Shown: positions 9,302 through 18,931 of the stretch, piece after piece
Numbering within the stretch: position 1 is the first letter of the stretch
How the letters are laid out: each line of letters starts with the position of its first letter
Assembly (NCBI GenBank): GCA_001916035.1
Contig: MNRQ01000020.1
Span: 62,001-126,000 of the forward strand
DNA: 64,000 bases
Source of the DNA: Clostridium sp. 27_14
Lineage (GTDB): Bacteria; Bacillota; Clostridia; TANB77; CAG-508
Reading direction: 5' to 3'
Program-made: the position numbers and the translations under genes
Notes under the pieces: generated by a model
The model's input: the letters and a program-made list of their open reading frames with translations, nothing else
What the model was told of the DNA's origin: nothing
Databases searched by the model: none

Positions 9302-10099
9302 ATGGAAAAAAAAGAAAACATATTAGTCTTTGATTCTGGAATAGGTGGAGTTACCGTATTAAAAGAAATTATTAAAATATTACCAAACGAAAACTACATA
9401 TATTATAGTGATTCCAAAAACAACCCTTATGGAGACAAAACAAATAAAGAAATCAATGAAATCTGCAATAAAATTGTCAATAAGTTTATTAATGAATGTA
9501 AAGCAATAGTAATTGCCTGTAACACAGCAAGTGCAAAAACTGCAAAAAATCTAAGAAAAAAATATAATCAAATACCCATCATAGCAATAGAACCCGCCTA
9601 CAAAATGGTTCACGATTTTGCCTATGATGAAGTAACTCTTGTAATGGCTACAAAAGGAACCATAGAAAGCTCTAAATTTCATAAATTATACAATAAATAT
9701 AATAACCATAAAACATATTTACTACCATGCCCCGGTTTAGCCAATATAATTGAAGACGATAATAAAGAAAAAATCAAACTTTATCTAAAAGACAATTTGT
9801 CTAAATATACTAGAAAAGTCCATAACGTAGTTCTAGGTTGCACTCATTATCCACTAATAACAAACGAAATTAAAGAAATACTAGGAAATGTAAATTTTTT
9901 TAATGGTGCTGCAAGTCTAGCCAAACACTTAGAAAACGTTTTAAAAGAAAAAGATTTATTAAGCTCCTCTAACCATTTAGGAAGAATCAATTTTATAGAT
10001 TCTAGTAATTCAGAATATAAAAAAGAAAGATTTTTTAAAATCTTAAATTCTGAACAACTTGATTCTTCTAATTACAAAAACTCCTACATCCTAAATTAA
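9302..10099 (+). CDS. murI: Glutamate racemase
   Basis: 265 residues. The enzyme interconverts L- and D-glutamate, supplying D-Glu for peptidoglycan. Family motifs are complete: FDSGIGGVTVLKE near residue 10, the two catalytic cysteines in ACNTAS (Cys73) and GCTHYPLI (about residue 181), and the SKNNPYGDK loop. GAAAGGATA precedes the ATG. It is monocistronic with its own promoter and a downstream stem-loop, and it converges with the repair operon to the right. Confidence 0.96.
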   Translation: MEKKENILVFDSGIGGVTVLKEIIKILPNENYIYYSDSKNNPYGDKTNKEINEICNKIVNKFINECKAIVIACNTASAKTAKNLRKKYNQIPIIAIEPAYKMVHDFAYDEVTLVMATKGTIESSKFHKLYNKYNNHKTYLLPCPGLANIIEDDNKEKIKLYLKDNLSKYTRKVHNVVLGCTHYPLITNEIKEILGNVNFFNGAASLAKHLENVLKEKDLLSSSNHLGRINFIDSSNSEYKKERFFKILNSEQLDSSNYKNSYILN

Positions 10100-10130
10100 T
10101 AAATCAGCTTTATAAAAGCTGATTTATTAA
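10096..10130. terminator. Stem-loop between murI and the udg operon
   Basis: A 16-bp perfect stem (10096-10111 with 10115-10130) overlapping the murI stop codon. There is little T-run on either strand, so it probably acts for both convergent units. Confidence 0.7.
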
Positions 10131-10159
10131 TTAAAAAAATATTATATTATAAATACACT

Positions 10160-10705
10160 TTAAATTTTCTCCATAACCAACATTAAATCTTCTATAAAAT
10201 CCACCTTCTTATTCTCATCACGAAGTAAAGCTGCTGGATGCCAAGTTGGCATATATAAAATCCCTTTTTTTTCAATCCAATTTCCTCTTGAAGCTGTAAT
10301 ACCATATTCTTTGCCCAATATATTTTTTAAAGCTACACTTCCTAATAGCACTATTATTTTAGGTTTTACTAATATTACTTGATTACGCAAATAATCTAAA
10401 CAAGCAGAAACCTCATCATCTTCTGGATTTCTATTTTGAGGAGGTCTACATTTTACTATATTTGCAATATACACATCTTCTCTATTTATTCCAACCATTT
10501 TAAAAGCCATATTCATTAACTTTCCAGCTCTTCCAACAAACGGTTCACCTAGTCTATCTTCATCTGCTCCAGGACCTTCACCAATAAACATAACAGTTGC
10601 ATTTTTATTTCCAACTCCAAATACAATATTTTGTCTAGCTCTACATAACTTACATTTTTGACAGTTTTTTATTGAATCTTCTAATTCTTCCCAAGTTTGA
10701 TACAT
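10160..10705 (-). CDS. Uracil-DNA glycosylase, family 4 (Fe-S type)
   Basis: 181 residues matching type-4 UDG (TIGR00758 family), which removes uracil from DNA. Motif [22 protein letters not shown] (about 42-63) holds the catalytic site, and [11 protein letters not shown] (about 151) is the second motif. Fe-S ligand cysteines are seen at the N-terminus (CQKCKLC) and in the KCRPPQNR and CLDYLR segments. It is the last gene of a leftward operon after pgeF and addB, with a 12-nt gap from pgeF. Confidence 0.94.
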   Translation of the reverse strand: MYQTWEELEDSIKNCQKCKLCRARQNIVFGVGNKNATVMFIGEGPGADEDRLGEPFVGRAGKLMNMAFKMVGINREDVYIANIVKCRPPQNRNPEDDEVSACLDYLRNQVILVKPKIIVLLGSVALKNILGKEYGITASRGNWIEKKGILYMPTWHPAALLRDENKKVDFIEDLMLVMEKI

Positions 10706-10717
10706 CTTATACTCCTT

Positions 10718-11578
10718 TTACTTTAAAGAAATTATTGCTGTTTCCAATCCAAAATTTTCTTTTTCTACTCTATAAGAATGTAATTTATCTGAATTACAAA
10801 CAGTACAAATTTTACTATCTACTATATTATCAGGTCTTAAACCTTCTTTTATTAGCATTATTCTATTTAACTCTATTGTATCTATATTCCATTTTTCCTC
10901 AGTACTACTATTAAATTCAGTTTTTTGTTTTTCTATTATTTTACTTAAATCTATACTTCTTTCAAATTTTTCTTCAAATAATTCCATTACATCTTCTCTT
11001 ACTTCAAAATGACATTTTCTAATACTTGGACACATACAACAAATCAAATTTTCTGGTTTCACTCCTAGTTCTTTTTTCATTTTTTCTACAGTTTTTACTG
11101 CTATTTTTCTATATGTACCTTTCCAGCCTGAATGAATATTAGCTATAGTTTTTGTTTCTGGATCAAAAAACATCATTAAAATACAATCTGCACTTGTTGT
11201 TGATAATACTATATTTTTCTTTTGTGTTATCAATCCATCTGTTTTCAAATATTTTTCCACATATATATCTGGTTCGTTTTTTAAAACTTTTCCTGTTACA
11301 ATTTGAACTTTATCTAAATGTGATTGCATTGGTTTTACTACATTACGCATTTGTAACCCTAAATTTTCACATAAATTTGTATAATCTTTCAACATTTTTT
11401 CTCGATTACATATTTCTTTTTCATCATTTTTTATAGTTCTTACACTTCTAAAATTCACATCTTTTCCTATAGAAAATGCGTGTGTAATAATATCACTATA
11501 CTCTAATAATTTTCTAAATTGTATGTACTCTACTTCATCATTTTTAGTATGTATTATATTTTCATTTGATAGTTTCAC
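10718..11578 (-). CDS. pgeF: Laccase-domain protein PgeF (YfiH/YlmD family)
   Basis: 286 residues of the multicopper-oxidase-like YfiH family, described as a peptidoglycan editing factor or purine nucleoside phosphorylase. The conserved zinc/active-site segments are TSADCILMMFFD (about 130-141), HSGWKGTYRKI (about 153) and the CPSIRKCHFEV region (about 187). It lies between addB and udg, with only 1 nt separating it from the addB stop, so co-transcription is likely. The start is preceded by GAGGTGTAA, which overlaps the addB end. Confidence 0.92.
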   Translation of the reverse strand: MKLSNENIIHTKNDEVEYIQFRKLLEYSDIITHAFSIGKDVNFRSVRTIKNDEKEICNREKMLKDYTNLCENLGLQMRNVVKPMQSHLDKVQIVTGKVLKNEPDIYVEKYLKTDGLITQKKNIVLSTTSADCILMMFFDPETKTIANIHSGWKGTYRKIAVKTVEKMKKELGVKPENLICCMCPSIRKCHFEVREDVMELFEEKFERSIDLSKIIEKQKTEFNSSTEEKWNIDTIELNRIMLIKEGLRPDNIVDSKICTVCNSDKLHSYRVEKENFGLETAIISLK

Positions 11579-11579
11579 T

Positions 11580-14500
11580 TTACACCTCTTTATTCATTTT
11601 TCTTATTATATCATCTTTACTCAAATTTTCAATATAGTCATATTTATTCTTATTATTTCTTGCATCAAAACCACAAATTGCATGATATTCACAATATCTA
11701 CATGGTGTTTTGCCCTTATAATTTGTTGGACTTAATTCAATCTTCCCTTCTAATATTTCTTTCCCTATTTCCTTTATAATTTTTCCTATATATTTTTGCA
11801 AAACTTCAAATTCCTGTTCATCAACACCACTTGTGTCTCTTTTATTGATTCCTCCTTTTGCACTAATTCCTGCCGGAATCAATTTTGATGTACCCCCTTC
11901 TTTTAAATTATTATCTTGCATTTTCATTACTTCAATATCAGCTAATATCAATCCCTTCATCTTAAATTGCTTTCTAATTTCTTCCTCTATTGCCTCTTCT
12001 GTTTTTATCTTTGGATTCACATTTTTCTCTATTAAATTAAAATACAAAATTCCAGCTGGCATCAAATCTTCCTCTTCACAAATTGCATCTAAATACGTTA
12101 ATAATTGAATTGATACTCCTGCATATACTTCATTCAAATCTACATTTCTTGCAGAAGATTTATAATCTATTATTCTTAAATAATTACCATCTTCTGTTTT
12201 AGCAATATCTACTCTATCTATTTTTCCTGTTATTTCTATTCTTTTTCCATTTTCCAATGCTATTTCTATTGGTTTATACTCTTTCCCCTTTGAAAATTCC
12301 ACTTCTGTCCCCTCTACATTGAAATCACTATAAACCAAACTTTCTACAATATATTTTAATGCTTTTGTTACCATTTTTTCTAATCTTTGTATCAAAATTT
12401 TATATTTTACAGTCGCTGTAAATCTATATTTACCACAATCTAATTTTGTTTCTATTATTTGATTTACTATCTTTCTTATTTTTTCTTCTTCATCTAATAA
12501 CTCTGTTAATTCTATATTTTCTTCTCTAACATAATTAAAAAATAAATCTATTACTTCATGCATAAATGACCCTGTATCAAAATTTTGAATTTTCAATTCT
12601 TCTTTTTGTTTTAAATTTAATCCATATTTTAAAAAATATGAAAAAGGACATTTCTTATATGTCTCTAATTTTGATACACTTGTTCTTAGCACATTCCCAT
12701 ACAATTTTTCTATTGTTGTCTTTTCTATATTTTGTGGTATATTTGTATAATTTAAGCCTTGCAAATCTTTTTCTAATTTAATCTTCCATTCTTCATTATT
12801 TCCAAAATATTTATATATTTCTTTCCATTCTGGCTCTAATTCACTCTCTTCTATTTTTGCCAATTTTTCTATTAAAGCATCATACGTCGCCTTTTGATTT
12901 GTAATCTGATAATCTGATACAATTACATCACTTGTTTCTTTTAAATTTGGAAACATTTTCTTTATTTTAGTTATATAAATTGATGGTCTTAATGCTCCTC
13001 CTTCTGTATCTGCCGAACTATATGATAAATGCAATTCTCTTTCAGCAGTTGTAAATGCCTTATATATATTAAAATTATCATCATATAAATTTTCCAAAGT
13101 TCCTTTTGCTAATTCTATTCCTTGTTTTTTTAAATATTCTCTATCTTCATCTCCTAAAAAGCCTTCACTTTTATTTATACTTGGATATACACCATCATTT
13201 AATCCTATAATAAAAATTGTATCAACTTTATGACTCCTTGATCTGTCTACATCTCCCATTATTACCTGATCTTGTGTTCCTGGTATTTTTCCTAAACTAC
13301 TAGCTTTTAAACCTTGTTTTAATATATTTGCATACTGATTTATTGTTATATTTTCATCCCTAAAAATTTTCACTATTTCATCTAATACATTTATTAGAAT
13401 TTCATAGCTTTCTTTATATTCTTGTACCAAATCTTCTCTATTTTTTTCCTTTAGTTCTTGCATTTTTAAAAATATTTTTTCTTCTATTTTCTGCTTTTCT
13501 AAAAAATCATATATTGCTACCGTAATTCCTTTTGCTGTTTTTCCTTTTCTTATCTTTTGTTTTAAATTTTCTATAGGCTCTATTATTTTTTTTCTTAACT
13601 CATTGTAATATTCTATTTCTTGTTTATTTTTTTCCAATTCATAAACAAAATCTTTTTTAAATTTATTTTGTTTAATTCCCCATTTCGTACAATAATTTTC
13701 CAATTTAAAAATATCTGATTGTTCAATTTCCAAAAATCCCATTTTAGCATATTGAAACACACTCTCTTTACTATAATTTTTTTGTAATATTTCAAATATT
13801 GATAACACATATTGTATTATTATGTTCTGACTTAATTCTCTTTTTTCATCTATAAATATTGGTATATCATACTTTTCAAAAATTACTCTTGCTAAATTTG
13901 AATAACTTTGTATATTTTTTGTTATTATTGCTATATCATTATATCTTTTCTTTTTTTCCTTTACCAATTTAGTAATTTCTTTTGCTATATACTCTATTTC
14001 TGTATATTGATTTTTAGCCAAAAACATAGATAAGTTTTCCACTTTTTGTTCATATTTTGTAGATTGTGTTTTAAACAAGTTCCCTTCTATGTATTTTAAT
14101 TCTGGAGTTTTAAATCTTTTTACTTCCAACATTTTTATAGGCTTTTCTAACTTTAATTCATTTTGACTTACTATGTCTTGCAATTTTTTTACTGTTATTT
14201 TATTAGCATAAAAAATATCTGTATCTGGATTTAATGTTTGCTCCAAATTATCAACAGTTATTGTTATATTTACCTGTTTTGCATATTTTATTAACCCTTT
14301 TATAACCTGGTATTCTGAATATGTAAAACCTGCAAATTCATCTATATATATGACACTATTTTTTAACCATTTTATATTTTCTATGTTTTCTGCAAGTATT
14401 GCCAATTCATCTGCTTCATCTATATATGACTGCTTTATTTGCTCATCATATTGTTCATATATCACACTTATATCTTGTAATTTTGTTTTTAAGTAAATAT

Positions 14501-14924
14501 TTTCTGTTTTATCAATTTGTTCCTTTAGCATTTCAACAGTTACACCATGTTTTTTTAATTCTGTAATACTTGATATTGCTAAATTAATATTTTCTTCTGA
14601 TTTTGATAAATATTTTAAATCTTTTTTTTGCATAGTCAATATATGACTAATAAGCATTGCTTTCCCACATTTTGACATTCTATCATCTTTAATTCCTATT
14701 TCTTTGATTACTCTTTTTGCTAATCTACTTAAATGTACTACTTCTGCCTGTAATACCGCTTCTGTCTTGACTGCTTCCATTAGTTTTTTTTCTGCTGTAA
14801 ATGAAAATTGCTCTGGTGTTATTAAAAATATTTTTTCATTTTTTTCTATATCTTTAGCTATTTCTTTGTAACAATATTCACTTTTTCCACTACCAGCTCT
14901 TCCATATATTATTCGTAGTCCCAC
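11580..14924 (-). CDS. addB: ATP-dependent helicase/nuclease subunit B (AddB)
   Basis: 1114 residues. AddB pairs with AddA to process double-strand breaks in Firmicutes in place of RecBCD. Residues 6-15 carry the Walker A-like GRAGSGKSEY. The C-terminal RecB-type nuclease domain has the ITGKIDRVDI and RIIDYKSS motifs. The Fe-S cluster cysteines are in KKCPFSYFLKYG (about 758) and CRYCEYHAICGFD (about 1075-1085). The gene is intact and of typical length. AddA is not next to it, which is less usual; here addB is followed by pgeF and udg. AAAAGGAGAAG precedes the ATG. Confidence 0.95.
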   Translation of the reverse strand: MGLRIIYGRAGSGKSEYCYKEIAKDIEKNEKIFLITPEQFSFTAEKKLMEAVKTEAVLQAEVVHLSRLAKRVIKEIGIKDDRMSKCGKAMLISHILTMQKKDLKYLSKSEENINLAISSITELKKHGVTVEMLKEQIDKTENIYLKTKLQDISVIYEQYDEQIKQSYIDEADELAILAENIENIKWLKNSVIYIDEFAGFTYSEYQVIKGLIKYAKQVNITITVDNLEQTLNPDTDIFYANKITVKKLQDIVSQNELKLEKPIKMLEVKRFKTPELKYIEGNLFKTQSTKYEQKVENLSMFLAKNQYTEIEYIAKEITKLVKEKKKRYNDIAIITKNIQSYSNLARVIFEKYDIPIFIDEKRELSQNIIIQYVLSIFEILQKNYSKESVFQYAKMGFLEIEQSDIFKLENYCTKWGIKQNKFKKDFVYELEKNKQEIEYYNELRKKIIEPIENLKQKIRKGKTAKGITVAIYDFLEKQKIEEKIFLKMQELKEKNREDLVQEYKESYEILINVLDEIVKIFRDENITINQYANILKQGLKASSLGKIPGTQDQVIMGDVDRSRSHKVDTIFIIGLNDGVYPSINKSEGFLGDEDREYLKKQGIELAKGTLENLYDDNFNIYKAFTTAERELHLSYSSADTEGGALRPSIYITKIKKMFPNLKETSDVIVSDYQITNQKATYDALIEKLAKIEESELEPEWKEIYKYFGNNEEWKIKLEKDLQGLNYTNIPQNIEKTTIEKLYGNVLRTSVSKLETYKKCPFSYFLKYGLNLKQKEELKIQNFDTGSFMHEVIDLFFNYVREENIELTELLDEEEKIRKIVNQIIETKLDCGKYRFTATVKYKILIQRLEKMVTKALKYIVESLVYSDFNVEGTEVEFSKGKEYKPIEIALENGKRIEITGKIDRVDIAKTEDGNYLRIIDYKSSARNVDLNEVYAGVSIQLLTYLDAICEEEDLMPAGILYFNLIEKNVNPKIKTEEAIEEEIRKQFKMKGLILADIEVMKMQDNNLKEGGTSKLIPAGISAKGGINKRDTSGVDEQEFEVLQKYIGKIIKEIGKEILEGKIELSPTNYKGKTPCRYCEYHAICGFDARNNKNKYDYIENLSKDDIIRKMNKEV

Positions 14925-14950
14925 TTTCTTCTCCTTTTCATATTAACTTA

Positions 14951-15817
14951 TTATTGCAACTCTCTTCTCCAATAAAATAAATATTGCTGTGCCAACCCAG
15001 CCAAATCCCCAAATTTTTCATTAGCCACTCTTTCTATTTGTTTTTTATTAATTTTATTTTCATCACCATGTATATATAATTCATTCATTACTCTATTAAC
15101 CCATACATCTATTGGAAAAGCTTCAAATCTTTTTAAAGTAGAAAATAATAAAACACAATCTGCAACCTTTGGCCCTACTCCAGACAAACTCAAAAGCTCT
15201 TCTCTCACTTCTTGTGTATTTTTATTTTGATTCATTTTTTCCAAATCAACTTTTCCATCAAGTACTGCATGAGTTGTTTCATATAATCTAATATCTCTAA
15301 AACCTAAACCTAATTCTCTATATTTTTCTACACTCACATCTTTTAATTCTTCTGGTGTTGGAAATGTATAATACTTATTATTTTCAAACACTATCTCCTT
15401 TCCAAAATTTTCTGACAATCTTTGAATTATCTTTTGAATTCTTGGTATATTGTTATTTGCTGATATTATAAATGATATTATTGTTTCCCATAAATCTTGA
15501 TTCAAAATTCGTATTCCTTGACCATATTTTATGCTTTTTTCCATATTCTCATCTATTTTTGATAACGTATTTTGAATTTTTTTATAATCTCTTTCTAAAT
15601 CAAAATAATTTATTGTTAATTCTTTTAAATCTTCTTTACCTTTTGATTTTAAAACATAATCATTTCCATCCTTTTTTATCTTTATTACATTTTCACCCAC
15701 TACACCTATATATTCATTTTCCTCATCACATTGCCATCTAAAACACTGACCGCAAGTAAATATATCTTTTAAACTAAAACATTCTGGATCCTTTAATACA
15801 TATTCTTGTTCATTCAT
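14951..15817 (-). CDS. 8-oxoguanine DNA glycosylase/AP lyase (OGG1-like)
   Basis: 288 residues. The N-terminal OGG_N-type domain has the FTCGQCFRW motif (about 21-29). The helix-hairpin-helix-GPD core has LSGVGPKVADCVLLF (about 212) with the catalytic Lys, and FPIDVWVNRVMNELY (about 233) with the catalytic Asp. It excises oxidised guanine. It sits 26 nt upstream of addB in the same direction and forms a DNA-repair cluster with addB and udg. Confidence 0.93.
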   Translation of the reverse strand: MNEQEYVLKDPECFSLKDIFTCGQCFRWQCDEENEYIGVVGENVIKIKKDGNDYVLKSKGKEDLKELTINYFDLERDYKKIQNTLSKIDENMEKSIKYGQGIRILNQDLWETIISFIISANNNIPRIQKIIQRLSENFGKEIVFENNKYYTFPTPEELKDVSVEKYRELGLGFRDIRLYETTHAVLDGKVDLEKMNQNKNTQEVREELLSLSGVGPKVADCVLLFSTLKRFEAFPIDVWVNRVMNELYIHGDENKINKKQIERVANEKFGDLAGLAQQYLFYWRRELQ

Positions 15818-15914
15818 TTTTGCCTACATTCCTCTCTATTAATTATATTCTTCCTCTAAATTATACTATAGATATATCAAAACTTCAATCTATAATTTTT
15901 CAAAATCACATATC

Positions 15915-16763
15915 TCATTTAAAACCTTTTCCCAAAACTTCTCTTGCATTTGTAATAATAATAAAACTTTTATTATCAATACTCACAGCAATATCTTTAA
16001 CTTTAGCAACATCTCCTCTGGACGCTGCACATATTAAAATAAGCTTATTTTCACCAGTATACATACCTTTTCCAAAAAGTCCTGTAGTTCCTCTTTTTAT
16101 CTTATTTCCAATCTCCTCTGCTATCTGTTCGTTTTTTCCAGAAACTATAATCAATAATTTCGTAAAATAAATTCCCTCAAACACTATATCTATAATTTTT
16201 CCCATCAAATATATACTTATAGCAGAATATAATCCTATCTCAACTTCTTTAAAAAAAATAACATTTAATGCTACTATAACTGTATCAATAATAATTATTA
16301 TATTACTCATTCTCAAATTTGGTCTATAACTTCTTGCTATAAAACTTATTAAATCTGAACCTCCTGTTGAACTATTACTTTTTAGTATCACCGCTGTTCC
16401 TAAGCCTATTATTATTCCACCATATATACAAGCTAAAAATCTATCTGTAGTTAAAGGAGTCAATTTATCAAACAAATCTATAAAAATTGAAAAACTTATT
16501 GTTCCTAATAATGATTTCACAAAAAAACTTTTTCCAAGTCTATGTCCTGCTAATAAAAATATTGGTATATTACATGCAAATATTGTAGTTCCCATTGGTA
16601 TTTTTAATAGATAATACAATATCGTTGCTACTCCAGCAAATCCTCCTGATGACAATTGATTTGGTAATAAAAACAGAGAAGTCCCTATTGCCATTATTAT
16701 TGCCCCTAATAATGTTCCAAACCCCTCTTTAATTAGTTCTTTAATTTTTTCTTCTTTTTTCAT
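15915..16763 (-). CDS. YitT-family membrane protein (DUF161/DUF2179)
   Basis: About 282 residues. Five or so membrane helices occupy residues 10-165 (including LLPNQLSSGGFAGVATIL and KSNSSTGGSDLI, family hallmarks). A soluble DUF2179 domain follows (VSGKNEQIAEEIGNKIKRGTTGLFGKG-type region). The function of the family is not established; a transport or regulatory role is suspected. The ATG at 16763 is preferred because TGGTGAT lies just upstream; a longer frame starts at 16808 without a ribosome site. Confidence 0.88.
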   Translation of the reverse strand: MKKEEKIKELIKEGFGTLLGAIIMAIGTSLFLLPNQLSSGGFAGVATILYYLLKIPMGTTIFACNIPIFLLAGHRLGKSFFVKSLLGTISFSIFIDLFDKLTPLTTDRFLACIYGGIIIGLGTAVILKSNSSTGGSDLISFIARSYRPNLRMSNIIIIIDTVIVALNVIFFKEVEIGLYSAISIYLMGKIIDIVFEGIYFTKLLIIVSGKNEQIAEEIGNKIKRGTTGLFGKGMYTGENKLILICAASRGDVAKVKDIAVSIDNKSFIIITNAREVLGKGFK

Positions 16764-16810
16764 AAAATCACCATTTTTATTATTTCCTCTCTTGGTAAAT
16801 TTATGCAAAA

Positions 16811-16874
16811 TGTTTTCAAGGGACGGGCAAAAAACACTTTTACAAAGGTATTTTTTGCCCGTCCCTTGAAAACA
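16811..16874. repeat. Perfect 24-bp inverted repeat between two genes
   Basis: 16811-16834 is exactly complementary to 16851-16874, with a 16-nt loop. The arm TGTTTTCAAGGGACGGGC plus an A-run is G+C richer than its surroundings and ends directly at the stop codon of the radical SAM gene. It may be a terminator (T-run within the arm) but is longer and more perfect than others in the window; a mobile hairpin element is possible. Confidence 0.85.
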
Positions 16875-17933
16875 TCACTGTTCTTCTAAAAAGTCTTTAT
16901 ATAATTTTATAATTTCAACTTTAGATTTTCCTTGTTTTATTTTTTTATCTTGTTTAACAACTAAATCCACATCATAAGTATCTTTTAATTTTTTCACATT
17001 TTCTTTTTTATGCCCAATTACACTATTTACATCAATTGGATTTACTGTAATTTCTACTTCCTTTACTTTTGTATTTAATTTCTTTATTTTACTAACAATT
17101 GCATCATACCACATTGCAGTTTCTACTAATTGCCTAAATGCTGGATGATACGGACCTGCTACTACTTGACTTTCTTTACTTTTTGGATCTGTTATTTCAT
17201 CTGTATTTTGTAACCCTACTCTTATAATATCAATATCTTTATCATCAAACATCCTTACTAACTCTTTAGAAATTTCCACAGCTTGTACAACTGTTAATGC
17301 CTTATACTTTTCATCTTGATAATCTTTTTCCAGTTTTGTTCCTTTTAAAACTAATACCGGATAAATCCTTACCATTTTTGGTTTTAATTTTATCAAATCT
17401 TTTGCTGTTTTTATCTCATCTTGTCTAGTACTTTCTGGCAATCCTATCATCATTTGATGTCCTAATACAAATCCTTTTCTTCTTATTAATTTTGATGCTT
17501 TTTTTACATCTTCAAATGTATGTCCTCTACCTGCTTTTTGTAAAATATAATTATTTGATGATTGTACACCTAACTCTATAGTTTTTACATTATATTTTTT
17601 TAATCTCTTTAAAATCTCTTTATTAATATAATCTGGTCTTGTCGAAATTCTTATACTTCCTACTTTTCCCTCTTTCACATACTCATAAGCAAGTTTTAAT
17701 AATTCTTCTTGCTTACTTTCTTCTATTGCTGTAAAACTTCCTCCAAAAAATGCTATTTCTTTTTCTCCTTCTCGGTCTTTTATTTCCTCTAAAAATTCAT
17801 CAATAATCTTTTTGGCATCTTCTTTTGTTATATTCTTTTTTTGACCACTTATTGATTTCTGATTACAAAATACGCAATCATTTGGACATCCTAAATGTGG
17901 CACAAATACTGGAATAACGTATTTCTTTTTCAT
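16875..17933 (-). CDS. Elp3-like radical SAM protein
   Basis: About 352 residues. CPNDCVFC (CX3CX2C, about residues 16-23) binds the radical SAM 4Fe-4S cluster. IAFFGGSFTAI, STRPDYI, ELGVQSS and MMIGLPEST are typical of the Elp3/YhcC-type oxygen-independent branch. The C-terminal part includes GPYHPAFRQLVE. In Clostridia this family commonly sits beside rnc, as here. A tRNA or cofactor modification role is likely but not shown. The ATG at 17933 follows GAGGAGG; an upstream in-frame GTG overlaps the ribosome site. Confidence 0.88.
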   Translation of the reverse strand: MKKKYVIPVFVPHLGCPNDCVFCNQKSISGQKKNITKEDAKKIIDEFLEEIKDREGEKEIAFFGGSFTAIEESKQEELLKLAYEYVKEGKVGSIRISTRPDYINKEILKRLKKYNVKTIELGVQSSNNYILQKAGRGHTFEDVKKASKLIRRKGFVLGHQMMIGLPESTRQDEIKTAKDLIKLKPKMVRIYPVLVLKGTKLEKDYQDEKYKALTVVQAVEISKELVRMFDDKDIDIIRVGLQNTDEITDPKSKESQVVAGPYHPAFRQLVETAMWYDAIVSKIKKLNTKVKEVEITVNPIDVNSVIGHKKENVKKLKDTYDVDLVVKQDKKIKQGKSKVEIIKLYKDFLEEQ

Positions 17934-18024
17934 AGACACCTCCTCGAATTTTTATCTAATAATTATTAATTTAACAACTCATCATTTGCTAAAAAATCTT
18001 AAACCTTTTTCTTTACCATTTAAT

Positions 18025-18705
18025 TCACAAATTTTCTAATGCTTTTTTGGCCGCTTCCATTTCCGCTAACTTTTTACTTTTTCCTTTTCCTCTTGCAAGT
18101 TCTTCTCCGTTTAACTCTACCTCTGCTTCAAAATTTTTATTATGATCTGGTCCAGTTTCTTTTACTATTTTATAAGTTATTTTTACTTTTCCATGTACTT
18201 GTAATTTTTCCTGTAACATTGTCTTATAATCTTTTTCACCTACATGTTGTGTCGCTACTGCAATTTCACCTTTCAAGTTTTCTATAATAAATTTTGATAC
18301 TGGCTCTAAACCTCCATCTAAGTACATTGCAGCAATCACTGCTTCCACACTATCTGCCAATATAGCCGGTTTTTGATTTCCTTTTGATTGTTGTTCTGAT
18401 TTTCCTATATATAAGAAATCACTAAAATCATGTAGTTTTGCTACTTTATATAAACTTGATTCACACACAACTGTTGCTCTGACTTTAGTCATTTCTCCTT
18501 CTTTCAACTTAGGATAATTCTTATAAATATACTCACTTGATACAAACTCTAAAATACTATCACCTAAAAACTCTAATTTTTCATTACTTTGTATATCATG
18601 ATCATACGCATAAGATGTATGTGTTAATGCTGTTTTTAGTAATTCTATATTTTTAAATTTGTATTGTATATTTTCCTGTAAAGCATCTAATTTATTAATT
18701 TTCAA
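18025..18705 (-). CDS. rnc: Ribonuclease III
   Basis: 226 residues. The endonuclease signature LEFLGDSILEFV (about 43-54) and DSVEAVIAAMYLDGG (about 116-130) carry the metal-binding acidic residues. A double-stranded RNA binding domain occupies about 155-226 (ending in KKLAEMEAAKKALENL). It processes rRNA precursors and structured RNAs. The start codon is TTG, preceded by AGAGGGTG at the right distance. It is the first gene of a leftward pair with the Elp3-like gene. Confidence 0.96.
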   Translation of the reverse strand: MKINKLDALQENIQYKFKNIELLKTALTHTSYAYDHDIQSNEKLEFLGDSILEFVSSEYIYKNYPKLKEGEMTKVRATVVCESSLYKVAKLHDFSDFLYIGKSEQQSKGNQKPAILADSVEAVIAAMYLDGGLEPVSKFIIENLKGEIAVATQHVGEKDYKTMLQEKLQVHGKVKITYKIVKETGPDHNKNFEAEVELNGEELARGKGKSKKLAEMEAAKKALENL

Positions 18706-18786
18706 TATTTCACCCTCTTTCTTATATTTTCCCTTATATTATATACTATTTTACAAAATTTGCAAGCGATTTTTTCCAAAAATATA

Positions 18787-18815
18787 TAGACAAGTTTTTA
18801 TTAATATTATATAAT
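18787..18815 (+). promoter_or_regulatory. Promoter of the glucosaminidase gene
   Basis: TAGACA, 17 nt, TATAAT. The leader to the ATG is about 110 nt. Confidence 0.65.
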
Positions 18816-18931
18816 ATGTATTGTAGAATTATGAGGATTTTTGAAAATTTTTATCATTTATTATTTTAACAATGTTTATTAATTTATCAACAAATCCTAT
18901 TTAATAATAATTGAAGGGAATGAAATAAATT

